Positions 27,391 to 36,118 of a DNA stretch of 64,000 bases are shown here, in pieces. Under the pieces are notes generated by a model that saw nothing but the letters and a program-made list of their open reading frames with translations, ran no database searches and was not told the origin of the DNA. A program made the translations under genes and the position numbers. Origin of the DNA: Olivibacter sp. SDN3 (GTDB lineage Bacteria > Bacteroidota > Bacteroidia > Sphingobacteriales > Sphingobacteriaceae); the NCBI RefSeq assembly GCF_014334135.1, contig NZ_CP060497.1, positions 3,658,001 through 3,722,000 of the forward strand, written 5' to 3'. Numbering within the stretch: position 1 is the first letter of the stretch; each line of letters begins with the position of its first letter.

Positions 27391-27987
27391 ATGTTAAGGA
27401 ATAAAGGTTGTGTCTATTTAGTTATACTACTGATCTTATTCTTGGATCTTTGGAGCACGTATCTTTTCAGTGGTGGCGAGATAAACCGTTCCAATGAACT
27501 TCACTTTATTGTGCAGCTTTTTGGAGGGGGATTCAATGACCTAGCCTTGATTTTTGTCTTTGAAGCCATTATACTGATAGCATTAACCTATGCTGCGATG
27601 AAACTTTATCAACAAAAGCAAGCATTAACAAAGCATAAACCGGCGCTGAAAATATTGAAAAGAAAACAAAAAATCAATACACTTGACTGGCGGTCGTTCG
27701 TACGCATGCTTCCTTTTGTTGTAGCGATGATTTTGGCGGTTCATTTCGTGGCTGCGATTAATAATTTTTTATTGTATATACATTCCCTTGACCCAACGGC
27801 AACAAATTTTCCTGGAAAAGTAATAAGGGGTTACGTGAACTTTATTCATCTCGGTAAGCGACTATATTATATATATATGATTATATTTCCTGTAGGATTT
27901 TTGTTCTATTACGGTTTTAAACGTTTACTAGGAAGAGGAAATGTACAATTTAATGCTAATGAGAGAGAATCGTTCTATTTTCAGTGA
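27391..27987 (+). CDS. Four-helix membrane protein of the peptide locus
   Basis: 198 residues with four hydrophobic segments at about 8-27, 50-70, 103-127 and 157-177; the basic stretch 73-98 ('QQKQALTKHKPALKILKRKQ') would be cytoplasmic between helices two and three. No family recognised. Its position 52 bp after the precursor gene suggests an immunity protein or an accessory export factor. This role is inference from context alone. Confidence 0.65.
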   Translation: MLRNKGCVYLVILLILFLDLWSTYLFSGGEINRSNELHFIVQLFGGGFNDLALIFVFEAIILIALTYAAMKLYQQKQALTKHKPALKILKRKQKINTLDWRSFVRMLPFVVAMILAVHFVAAINNFLLYIHSLDPTATNFPGKVIRGYVNFIHLGKRLYYIYMIIFPVGFLFYYGFKRLLGRGNVQFNANERESFYFQ

Positions 27988-28036
27988 GAATGAAATCAAT
28001 AAAAATTATTATATTAGCTTATTATAATAAAGTGAG

Positions 28037-28219
28037 ATGAAAGAGAAATTACACAGTCTTTTTACTTCTGACAATATTCTTGTTCGCTGGTTTTTTATTG
28101 GAATACTGTATCTCATGCTAATGCTCTTCTACACCGTAGGTAAGCAGGATGGAGCAAAGCTCCGTACACAGGCTATCCATTCTACTAAAGCACCATTCAA
28201 AAACAATTTAGTCATATGA
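28037..28219 (+). CDS. Small single-span membrane protein
   Basis: 60 residues with one strong helix at about 17-34 ('WFFIGILYLMLMLFYTVG') followed by a basic tail. The final codons overlap the next start as ATGA, a sign of coupled translation. No double-glycine leader. Unrecognised; a component of the peptide locus by position and strand. Confidence 0.5.
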   Translation: MKEKLHSLFTSDNILVRWFFIGILYLMLMLFYTVGKQDGAKLRTQAIHSTKAPFKNNLVI

Positions 28220-28356
28220 AAAAAGCACCCAATATTTTTTCAACGGAGGCTTTCCGTTTTTTTGCACTTACAGCTGTTCTTGCCATATTATTACGGATAA
28301 TTATGAATGACCCAGAGGGTGTTTTATTCGGTTTCCTGAAATCGTTTGGCTGGTGA
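28216..28356 (+). CDS. Very small membrane protein, coupled to the previous gene
   Basis: 46 residues starting MKKAPNIFSTEAFRFFAL with one hydrophobic helix at about 14-29 and ending FLKSFGW. ATG overlaps the preceding TGA by the ATGA arrangement. No family recognised. Together with the 60-residue protein it could form a two-subunit immunity or membrane factor. Confidence 0.5.
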   Translation: MKKAPNIFSTEAFRFFALTAVLAILLRIIMNDPEGVLFGFLKSFGW

Positions 28357-28404
28357 TTTAATACGTAAATCAGATAAGCATAATATCCAGCTTCATCCCA
28401 TAAA

Positions 28405-28440
28405 ACCCAGCATCCGCATGAGCTCATGCGGATGCTGGGT
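28405..28440. terminator. 36-bp perfect palindrome, bidirectional terminator
   Basis: Each 18-bp half runs ACCCAGCATCCGCATGAG; the halves join without loop bases at GAGCTC. It lies between the convergent ends of the peptide operon and the PUL lipoprotein gene, so it can stop transcripts from both sides. Confidence 0.75.
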
Positions 28441-28449
28441 CAAAGACGT

Positions 28450-30924
28450 TTAGTCATATGTTAAATAGGCTGTGGCCTCACAGGCTGCATTTCCCTTAAA
28501 ACGTATCCATCTTGCCTGAAAAGACGAAGGAAATTCATGACTGAACGTGTCGTTTGGCTTTACGCTGAACGTATCGTATGTTATCCAGTTCCCTTCACCC
28601 CCCGGATCCACTTCTACGGTGATGCGCAGTTCCTGATCATGCTTATGCGATAATTGGAGTGTCTTTTTATCATAGAAACCGATCAGGTAAGGATCGCTCG
28701 GTTCTCCTGGTTTAATTAGGCTCTGTTTCCACGGACCGCCATGGCCGGTCGGTTTCCCCAGCTGCCACAGATCGTCGATAGTACCTGCCCAAACGGCTGC
28801 TTTCTGATCATCTGAAACAAAGATATGTGGGTTTTTGTCATTTGACACTTTAGGAAGATCGATGCCGGTCATCACCAGCAGCCCACGGTATGATGCATAA
28901 TCGTTAACTTTAAACGGGTGGGACGCTATCGGCCTGATCTTGGCATATCCGTCGGCATTCTCTGCCGGTAGTTCATAAAAGGTGCCGTGGCAATTAAACA
29001 GATCACGTTCCGTGGCCACTTCTCTACAAACCCGTAAAGCTCCGTGCTCTGTAAGCCTGGTGAACTGCTCATCGCCAAAAGGTAAGCGCCAGCGTCTACC
29101 GTCATCGTCAACTACCAAAACCGAAGCACTGTCCAGCTGCACGGCATCTCTAAAGATGGTCATATTGGAGCGAATCTTTTGTTCGATGGAATCATTGCTG
29201 GTTTTTACAAGTTCGAGCTTGTCGTCCAATTCGTAATAGCCGATTTCTTTAGCTACACCATTTTCCATACGTTGTGCCAATAGGCCCAACTTACGTTGGT
29301 TGTTGCCCAATGCATAAAGCAAACCACCTGTATTGGTCGATTCTTCACTCAAACCATCAAATATCTCCGAACGCTGATTGCGCTTTTCCGGATTGGCATA
29401 CACAAAATAAGCACTTGCTTTGGTGGGCTTATCCGTCAGGATACGTAGCCATTCGCCGCTTTCTTGTTTGTCAAAATTATAACTCACAGATGAGTTGGCT
29501 TTTACGGTGACGGAATCCAATTTTGTCCATTGGTCAGTTCCTTTTTTATCTACTTCGAAGGTGAAGGTGACCGCATTATTGGCCTCGTTTTTAAGCCACA
29601 GGGCCCGCGTGTCCCAACCGGCAAATAAATAAGGATCCGACGGTACATTGGCCTTTACTTCTTCACGTTGCCACACAGCTCCATCTGCCGTGTTTGGTCC
29701 TAACGAATCCGGTTCTGTAAGTGCAGTGAACCAGAGATTCGAGTTGGACTGCCCGGGGCCAAGAATGTTTCCCTTGGCTTTTCGCTTATTTAGGAACTCC
29801 TTTTCGGCAGAGTCGTCACAACCAAATACTAATTGGTCATTCCAGCGGGTATAATCGCCGATGACTTTCAGATAGGCCGAACGGGGGCGAATGCCAGCTG
29901 TTTGGCCAATGTTGAATCGTGCAGGAAATCGCCAAAATAACCCATGCATGGTCATGAGATAATCGGATTGTTCCTGGGTGCCCACATCGCGAATCCGCGG
30001 CCATTCCGTATTATAGCCATGTGCGCCATCGTAACTATGGCTAGCCTTTGGCAATCGGAAGAAACGCCATTCCCCGTTTCCGCGCACACCCATTAGAACA
30101 GACTTATGATCCCAACCGGTTACCCAGATGGGATCTTCCTCCACATTTTTATTGCCGCGAATGCCTCCCGGACCGGTGACTTCAACAAATTGATTTCTGC
30201 GGATCAGCTTCCACGCTTTGCCATCCCATTCGTGAAGGCTTCCCGATGGGGCATCAAAGCGTTTCATGGCCTCCTTCGACAACTCGCCATTGTCACTGTA
30301 TACCAACACACCTTGCCCACTATAGAGCCCTTTCCCATGGGCCCCAATGAGATTTGCCTCGGGAACTCCCCGCATTTGATCTTTCTTTAAGTTGCCGTCG
30401 GCATATAACCATGTTGGTTCCAGCGTCTGTACGTCGACTTCATAAAAGCCTTCCTCCATGGTGGCGTAGTATATTTTTCCTGCCGGGTCGGTGAGGTGCC
30501 GGGCATTGCCGGTATGCCTGCCAGGCATTTTATCGTAGGATATGGTACGGACATTACCGCTGGAATCAATGGCATAAGGGCCGATAAATAATTGATTGCT
30601 TTCCGGATGTATCATCCGGTTTGCAGGTGTTCCGCCGATGCTTTCTGGATGGGCTGTTTGTATTAACTCGGGTGTGATCTGATACAGTTTGTCTGACGAG
30701 CCGAAAGGAAAGTGCTGTCCATAGGAAACAGCCCATAAACTGCCCGCCCAGGGAACCAATGCGCCGGTACCACATTCACCTTCATTATTATACATCGCTA
30801 AATGGGGGTAAATACCACTGATTTGTTGAGGTTTATCTATGGCTTGCTTGCCGGTTTGACAGGCTATAAATAAAGGAGCTAAGATCGTAAATGAAGCGCT
30901 CGCTGTCTTTCTTAAAAATTTCAT
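28450..30924 (-). CDS. PUL lipoprotein with propellers and two repeated beta modules
   Basis: 824 residues. Lipoprotein signal with Cys22 ('LAPLFIAC'). Two similar halves: residues 40-425 and 520-740 look like beta-propeller repeats, and each is followed by a module of about 82 residues (429-510 and 743-824). Both modules begin SDPYL, then share x-LxL-x-T-x-EVD-x-G-x-W and end in A-x-AY-x-Y, a beta sandwich. No known glycosidase or lyase motif was recognised, so this may be a surface binding protein or an uncharacterised enzyme. Cotranscribed with SusD and SusC; 40 bp after SusD. Confidence 0.7.
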   Translation of the reverse strand: MKFLRKTASASFTILAPLFIACQTGKQAIDKPQQISGIYPHLAMYNNEGECGTGALVPWAGSLWAVSYGQHFPFGSSDKLYQITPELIQTAHPESIGGTPANRMIHPESNQLFIGPYAIDSSGNVRTISYDKMPGRHTGNARHLTDPAGKIYYATMEEGFYEVDVQTLEPTWLYADGNLKKDQMRGVPEANLIGAHGKGLYSGQGVLVYSDNGELSKEAMKRFDAPSGSLHEWDGKAWKLIRRNQFVEVTGPGGIRGNKNVEEDPIWVTGWDHKSVLMGVRGNGEWRFFRLPKASHSYDGAHGYNTEWPRIRDVGTQEQSDYLMTMHGLFWRFPARFNIGQTAGIRPRSAYLKVIGDYTRWNDQLVFGCDDSAEKEFLNKRKAKGNILGPGQSNSNLWFTALTEPDSLGPNTADGAVWQREEVKANVPSDPYLFAGWDTRALWLKNEANNAVTFTFEVDKKGTDQWTKLDSVTVKANSSVSYNFDKQESGEWLRILTDKPTKASAYFVYANPEKRNQRSEIFDGLSEESTNTGGLLYALGNNQRKLGLLAQRMENGVAKEIGYYELDDKLELVKTSNDSIEQKIRSNMTIFRDAVQLDSASVLVVDDDGRRWRLPFGDEQFTRLTEHGALRVCREVATERDLFNCHGTFYELPAENADGYAKIRPIASHPFKVNDYASYRGLLVMTGIDLPKVSNDKNPHIFVSDDQKAAVWAGTIDDLWQLGKPTGHGGPWKQSLIKPGEPSDPYLIGFYDKKTLQLSHKHDQELRITVEVDPGGEGNWITYDTFSVKPNDTFSHEFPSSFQARWIRFKGNAACEATAYLTYD

Positions 30925-30964
30925 ATATGCTGTTCGTTTTCTTTTCTGATTTTTTTTCTATAAC

Positions 30965-32659
30965 TTAATAATTGGGATTCTGTTTTAAACCGCTTGTGAG
31001 CACTTCGCTGGTAGGTATGGGCCAAAGGTATTGCCTAGAAGCATCAAATTTGCGAATAACAATTTGTTTGATTAATCCGCTGGCTGCCATGGATGAGAAA
31101 TCGGCAATGCCATTTTCATCAATTGGTGTTACCTGCGGGAAAAACCACAAGCCATTTTTAACAACTTTTTCACGTAGTTCCTCAGGATCTAATAGGCCAT
31201 AAATCGGCGTGTTAAGTATCTTTTCAGCCAAACGCCAACGGATAAGATCCATATAACGTATCCCTTCAAAGGCAAATTCCATACGTCTTTCCGTACGGAT
31301 AAGCTGGCGTAAAGCAGTTTGTGCTGTTACTGTTATTGCAGGATAGGAATCCATCTCCGCTGCGGTTACACCGTAGGCACGCGCTCTCACCTGATTAATG
31401 GCATCCAATACACTTTGATCGATTTCACCTAACTCGGTTTTGGCTTCTGCATACATGAGCAATACATCCGCATAGCGGATAATGATTTGATCCGGTTCGG
31501 CCTGCCAGGAATTTTGCAGCCAGTCTTCATCGACACCTTTCTTCCAAAGCAAGCCTGTATAGGAGGCGAATGGTGCGATAGCGCGATTGTCGCGGTTTTC
31601 AACCCCTTGGCTATCTGACGTTCTACGAACCTGCAACGTGTCTGGATGCGGTTGGTAAATAAATCCAATATGTGGCGTGCTGAATTCCACAATGGTCGCT
31701 GCACAGCGGGGGTCACGATTTTGGAAAGGCTCCTGCGGATTGTACAAAGATGACTGATCTATGGGGAGTCCATCGCTGCATAAAAATGCATTGAATAAAT
31801 CCCAGGTGGGCACCATCGCACCGTAGCCTCCGGCTATTCGGGGAATATAATCCTGTAAGCCGCCCAGCGTTACCTGCATAGCCACGGAGCGGGGAAGACC
31901 AAAAATCGTTTCAGGTGAATTTTTGGTTCTCGACAAGAACAATTCACTGAAATCGGTGTGCAAGGCGTATTCGCCTAAGTTGATACAGGCTTCGGATGCA
32001 TCGCTTGCGGTACGCCAATCTTGCATTTGGAGTGCAATGCGGGCTTTCATTGCCAAGGCGGCGCCCACGGTGGCTCTTTTTAATTCATTTGCTCCATAGC
32101 TGGTTTTCAGATACCCTGCCGCAAAATCAAAATCCTCATAGATTTTTGTCAATACCAGCTGTGGGTCGGCTTGCTCCATCTGTTGGGCTTCCTCGATTTC
32201 CAATGTCTTTTCGGTGTAGATAATATTACCGTAATGAGTGAGTAGTTTGGCATACTGACATGCCCTGATAAAGCGTGCTTCGGCAATAAAGGTATTGATC
32301 TGGTCTTCAGTAAGTTCCCCGGATGCCCGGCCGACACTTTCCAAGACGTTATTTGCCCGGGCGATACATTTGTAGGCATTCAACCACCAATCATTGACGA
32401 AGTCCGTTTGGCCATTTATTGTTGCACCTATTATCGCATTGACTGATTCACGATAGATAAAGTCATCGGTCCATGAATTATCGTCAGCTGGCCAGAAAAC
32501 ATGTTTATATAATCCGTTAAGCGACATATTTATTTCCTCCACGGTAGCATTCCAGGTCTCACTGGAGCCCTGGGAAAGCGGATTCAAGTCTAATTTGCTG
32601 CAAGAACTGAGTAACAATCCCACAGTTATGAAGCCGTATATTTTTCGTTTTATCATCAT
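30965..32659 (-). CDS. SusD/RagB-family lipoprotein
   Basis: 564 residues. Lipobox LLSSC with Cys20. The N-terminal SusD_RagB helices ('CIARANNVLES', 'FIAEARFIRACQYAKLLTHYG') and the C-terminal family domain 'IRTERRMEFAFEGIRYMDLI' are clear. Works as the glycan-capturing lid of the SusC pore on the cell surface. Starts one base before the end of the SusC gene, so the two are translated together. Specific glycan is unknown. Confidence 0.95.
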   Translation of the reverse strand: MMIKRKIYGFITVGLLLSSCSKLDLNPLSQGSSETWNATVEEINMSLNGLYKHVFWPADDNSWTDDFIYRESVNAIIGATINGQTDFVNDWWLNAYKCIARANNVLESVGRASGELTEDQINTFIAEARFIRACQYAKLLTHYGNIIYTEKTLEIEEAQQMEQADPQLVLTKIYEDFDFAAGYLKTSYGANELKRATVGAALAMKARIALQMQDWRTASDASEACINLGEYALHTDFSELFLSRTKNSPETIFGLPRSVAMQVTLGGLQDYIPRIAGGYGAMVPTWDLFNAFLCSDGLPIDQSSLYNPQEPFQNRDPRCAATIVEFSTPHIGFIYQPHPDTLQVRRTSDSQGVENRDNRAIAPFASYTGLLWKKGVDEDWLQNSWQAEPDQIIIRYADVLLMYAEAKTELGEIDQSVLDAINQVRARAYGVTAAEMDSYPAITVTAQTALRQLIRTERRMEFAFEGIRYMDLIRWRLAEKILNTPIYGLLDPEELREKVVKNGLWFFPQVTPIDENGIADFSSMAASGLIKQIVIRKFDASRQYLWPIPTSEVLTSGLKQNPNY

Positions 32660-32660
32660 A

Positions 32661-35600
32661 TTAAAATTTTAGAGATGCACCAAATAAGAAAGTTGAGGTA
32701 ATGGGGTAACCTAGGCTCGTCATTTCGGGATCCCAACCTTTTGGGAAATTATGAATGCTGAGCAAATCATTAACGGTCGTATAAAGCCTTAACCCCTTTA
32801 TATGGATTTTTTCCACGAGACGGGTCGGCAGGTTATAACCCACTGTTACATTTTTTAAACGGAAGTAACCACCATTGATCAGCCAGAAATCCGACAAGGC
32901 ATAGTTATTACCGATAGATGTGTAACTGTAGCGGGGGTATCTGACAGATAGGTTTTCCTCTGGACTTTGGTAAGCGCTCCAACTGTTGCCGTCCAATATT
33001 TCCGGAAAATTGCCCCAGTTTTCCAATAGCGGACTAACCATGTGTGAACCGAGCCGTGCGTTTTGTTTGCCAACGCCTTGTATTGTCAATGATAGATCCC
33101 AGCTTTTGTAACCGAGATTGATGGTTCCGCCATACATCAACCGCGGTAAAGATCCTCCGAGTAATACGCGGTCATAGTCGGGCGAGATTATACCATCGGG
33201 AACGCCATTCGGGCCGCTGATATCGCGATAGCGAACGTCGCCGGGACGTACATTGTTATTCAGCCTGGCCGAATTATCGACTTCCTCCTGGGTTTGGTAG
33301 ATTCCGTCCGACAAGTAGCCGTACCACTCGTTAAATTCACTTCCCTGGATGTTGATCTGGTCGCCAATAAACTCGGTCCCTCCCAGATCGCCCATCTTGG
33401 ATTTGAAATCAGATAAGTTGAAGCTTAAGCCATAGCGTAGATCGCCGACTTGGTCATTCCAACCTATTTGGAATTCCCACCCACTGGTATACATCTTGCC
33501 GGTATTCTGATAGGGGTTGTCAAATCCTACGTAGTCGGGTATCTCCAGCTCCAACAACATGTCCTTAGTGGTTTTCTTATAATAATCCCCAACGAAAGTC
33601 AGTTTATTATGAAAAAAATTGAGGTCTATGCCGATGTCTACCGATGAGGTTGTTTCCCAACTAATATCGCGGATAGCATATTGCCATTGTGCAGCTGATT
33701 GCCCGGCGACGATGGCATTCCCCTGATAGAAGAGGGATTCATTTTCAAAAGTCAAGATACGCTGGTAAGGGTAATTACCAATACGTTCGTTCCCCAAAGT
33801 CCCATATGATGCACGTAATTTGAGGAAAGATAGTATGCCTGTCCCATCCTTTAAAAATGACTCCTCGGATACCACCCAGCCTGCAGATACCGATGGGAAA
33901 GATCCCCAGCGGTAGTTGGGCGCAAATCGGGAAGAGGCATCAAAGCGTACATTTGCTTGTAAAAGGTATTTATTTTTGTAATTATAATTTACGCGGCCGA
34001 ACCAGGAGCGGTACGCATTTTCAACGGCTCCGCCACTATTATCGCGTAAATGCAAAGGACCAACGTCCAGGTATGGATAACCGCTAACTGTGTATTGGCC
34101 TCTTGAAGCACCTAGTGTTTCATCGAAGGCATAGAAATATTCATAACCTGCCAAGAGATCGAGGTTATGCTCACCGATTTGTTTATTATAATTTGCTAAG
34201 AACTGAACCGTATAGCGATGGCTGTCATTGCGCGTCTCTGCCAATTTTGTTTCCGCAGCGCCGTCCATATATCCCGCGATAATTCCGGGTTCTGCAAAAG
34301 AACTATAAGGTATTTGACGGTTAAATTGCTTACCCTTATCGAAATTAAGAAACGGAGAGAAAACCCCGGTTAATTTCAGTCCATCTACGGGTGTGAAATC
34401 GAGACTGATTTTTCCACCGACCTGGTTATACCAGTTATTATTGAAGCCCCCATCCTTTGTTAGCCCATAGATATTAGCACCGTCTTTTCCTGCTCCCAAC
34501 CTCCCGTCGGCCCAAAGTGCAGCGTAAACAGGAGGAGAAATGCCCAGTCGATACATCGGATCGGTAATGGCATCTTCATCGATGGTTCGCCGGTAATTCA
34601 AATCTATTGCAGCGTTAAGATATTTACTTATCGTAAAATCATTATTGATACGGGCCGTAACGCGGTCATAATTCCGGTTATCGTAAAAGGCTTCATTATG
34701 GTCATACACCAAAGAAGCACGCGTTCGAACAAGTTTACTGGCGCCGTAGAGCGACAAGATGTGACTTTGTCTCGGCGCATATCTATTGAGCGTCAAACCG
34801 CGCCAATCAGTATTTGGATATAAATCCGGGTTTTCTGCATGTAACTGATCGTAATTGTCAATGATATCTTTCGGATAAGTGGGGTATTGGTTGTCATTGT
34901 TTCCATTATCGTTCCAACGTAATTCGTTGGTCATCTCCATAAAGCGTTTGGCGCCTACAGTAGCCGGATACCTGGTGGCTCGTTCCAGGCCATATTCAAA
35001 GGAATAATCCAGTCCAATTTGACCTTCTTTCGCTCTTTTTGTTGTAATCAGAATGACTCCAGACGCCGCTCGCGATCCATAAATCGACGCCGAGGCGGCA
35101 TCTTTCAATACCGAAATGTTCTCAATATCATTTGGATTTACCGTGTTGATATCGTCTATCGGAACGCCATCGAGAATATACAGCGGGTTCATCCCGCCTT
35201 CGGTTATCGTGGTAATCCCGCGTATGCGGATAGTCGCTGCCGAACCTGGTGCATTACCTGACCGCGTAACCATAACGCCGGGTACAGCGCCCTGGAGGGC
35301 CTGGGATACCTGGGTGGTTTTTCTGGATATAATTTCGTCGCCCTGAACAGAAGAAACCGCGCCGGTGAGGTCTTTTTTGTTGATGGTGCCGTAACCAACC
35401 ACCACCACTTCGTCTAAAACGGCATCATCTGGAGAAAGAATGATGGAAACGCTCGTTTGCCTGCCAACCTGTACTTCTTGTGCTTTAAAGCCTACATAAC
35501 TCACGGTCAACGTTGCGTTTTGAGGTACTCTTAAGGCGAAATTACCAAGTGTATCCGTCTTGGTTCCTATTTTGGTAGTGGTAGTCGAGCCTTGCTTAAC

Positions 35601-35753
35601 ATAGATGGAAACACCCGGTAAGGGCTCTTTTTGTGCGTTGACCACCTGACCGCTGATCGATATTTCCTCTTGAGCATATACTGCATAATTTTCAAAACTT
35701 AATAAAATGGCTAAGAGAAAAATAAACTTCGGGATGAAAATGTTCTTTATCAT
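32661..35753 (-). CDS. SusC-like TonB-dependent outer-membrane transporter
   Basis: 1030 residues. Signal peptide to about residue 27, CarboxypepD_reg-like domain at 30-115 ('ISGQVVNAQKEPLPGVSIYV'), TonB box and plug from about 117 ('VVVVGYGTINKKDLTGAVSS', 'LYILDGVPI'), and a 22-strand barrel to the end ('SLKF' finish). No STN domain, so it does not itself signal to an anti-sigma factor. Imports the oligosaccharide bound by SusD. First gene of a minus-strand PUL operon. Confidence 0.95.
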   Translation of the reverse strand: MIKNIFIPKFIFLLAILLSFENYAVYAQEEISISGQVVNAQKEPLPGVSIYVKQGSTTTTKIGTKTDTLGNFALRVPQNATLTVSYVGFKAQEVQVGRQTSVSIILSPDDAVLDEVVVVGYGTINKKDLTGAVSSVQGDEIISRKTTQVSQALQGAVPGVMVTRSGNAPGSAATIRIRGITTITEGGMNPLYILDGVPIDDINTVNPNDIENISVLKDAASASIYGSRAASGVILITTKRAKEGQIGLDYSFEYGLERATRYPATVGAKRFMEMTNELRWNDNGNNDNQYPTYPKDIIDNYDQLHAENPDLYPNTDWRGLTLNRYAPRQSHILSLYGASKLVRTRASLVYDHNEAFYDNRNYDRVTARINNDFTISKYLNAAIDLNYRRTIDEDAITDPMYRLGISPPVYAALWADGRLGAGKDGANIYGLTKDGGFNNNWYNQVGGKISLDFTPVDGLKLTGVFSPFLNFDKGKQFNRQIPYSSFAEPGIIAGYMDGAAETKLAETRNDSHRYTVQFLANYNKQIGEHNLDLLAGYEYFYAFDETLGASRGQYTVSGYPYLDVGPLHLRDNSGGAVENAYRSWFGRVNYNYKNKYLLQANVRFDASSRFAPNYRWGSFPSVSAGWVVSEESFLKDGTGILSFLKLRASYGTLGNERIGNYPYQRILTFENESLFYQGNAIVAGQSAAQWQYAIRDISWETTSSVDIGIDLNFFHNKLTFVGDYYKKTTKDMLLELEIPDYVGFDNPYQNTGKMYTSGWEFQIGWNDQVGDLRYGLSFNLSDFKSKMGDLGGTEFIGDQINIQGSEFNEWYGYLSDGIYQTQEEVDNSARLNNNVRPGDVRYRDISGPNGVPDGIISPDYDRVLLGGSLPRLMYGGTINLGYKSWDLSLTIQGVGKQNARLGSHMVSPLLENWGNFPEILDGNSWSAYQSPEENLSVRYPRYSYTSIGNNYALSDFWLINGGYFRLKNVTVGYNLPTRLVEKIHIKGLRLYTTVNDLLSIHNFPKGWDPEMTSLGYPITSTFLFGASLKF

Positions 35754-36118
35754 AAATTTTAGGTTTGTTATTGAATTCCAGTATTTAGGGTCTTATTGGT
35801 AAGCAGTAAAATACGGTTACGTAACTAATGTCCTCTTTCCGGGAAATAGCGTTTCTTCATTTACGACGGTAAAAATATCGCCTTTGGATCGCTTCACTCG
35901 GAAAGTCCTTGTTCAAAACTTTGCCAATATTTTTGACAATTTAAATGGCTGTTAAACAGGTTTTTGTGTGTTTTTGTAGATGAGTTTGGATAAGGAGATT
36001 CCGGGGGGTGATCATTTTTATAAACGCAAGTTGCTTCATGCGCCTGTTAAATAGCAGCGTTTGAATATAACAATAGGAGTATTGTCAAGTCATGTAAACT
36101 GTTTCACTGGACTTTACT
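35754..36118. other. Intergenic region before the SusC operon
   Basis: 365 bp between the membrane regulator gene and SusC. It must contain the SusC promoter on the minus strand, but no convincing TAnnTTTG with a -33 partner was found. No gene seen. Confidence 0.45.

Noticed and set aside
28212-28427. 71-codon minus-strand frame over the small membrane genes
   Set aside because: Antisense to two coupled plus-strand frames and crosses the palindromic terminator.
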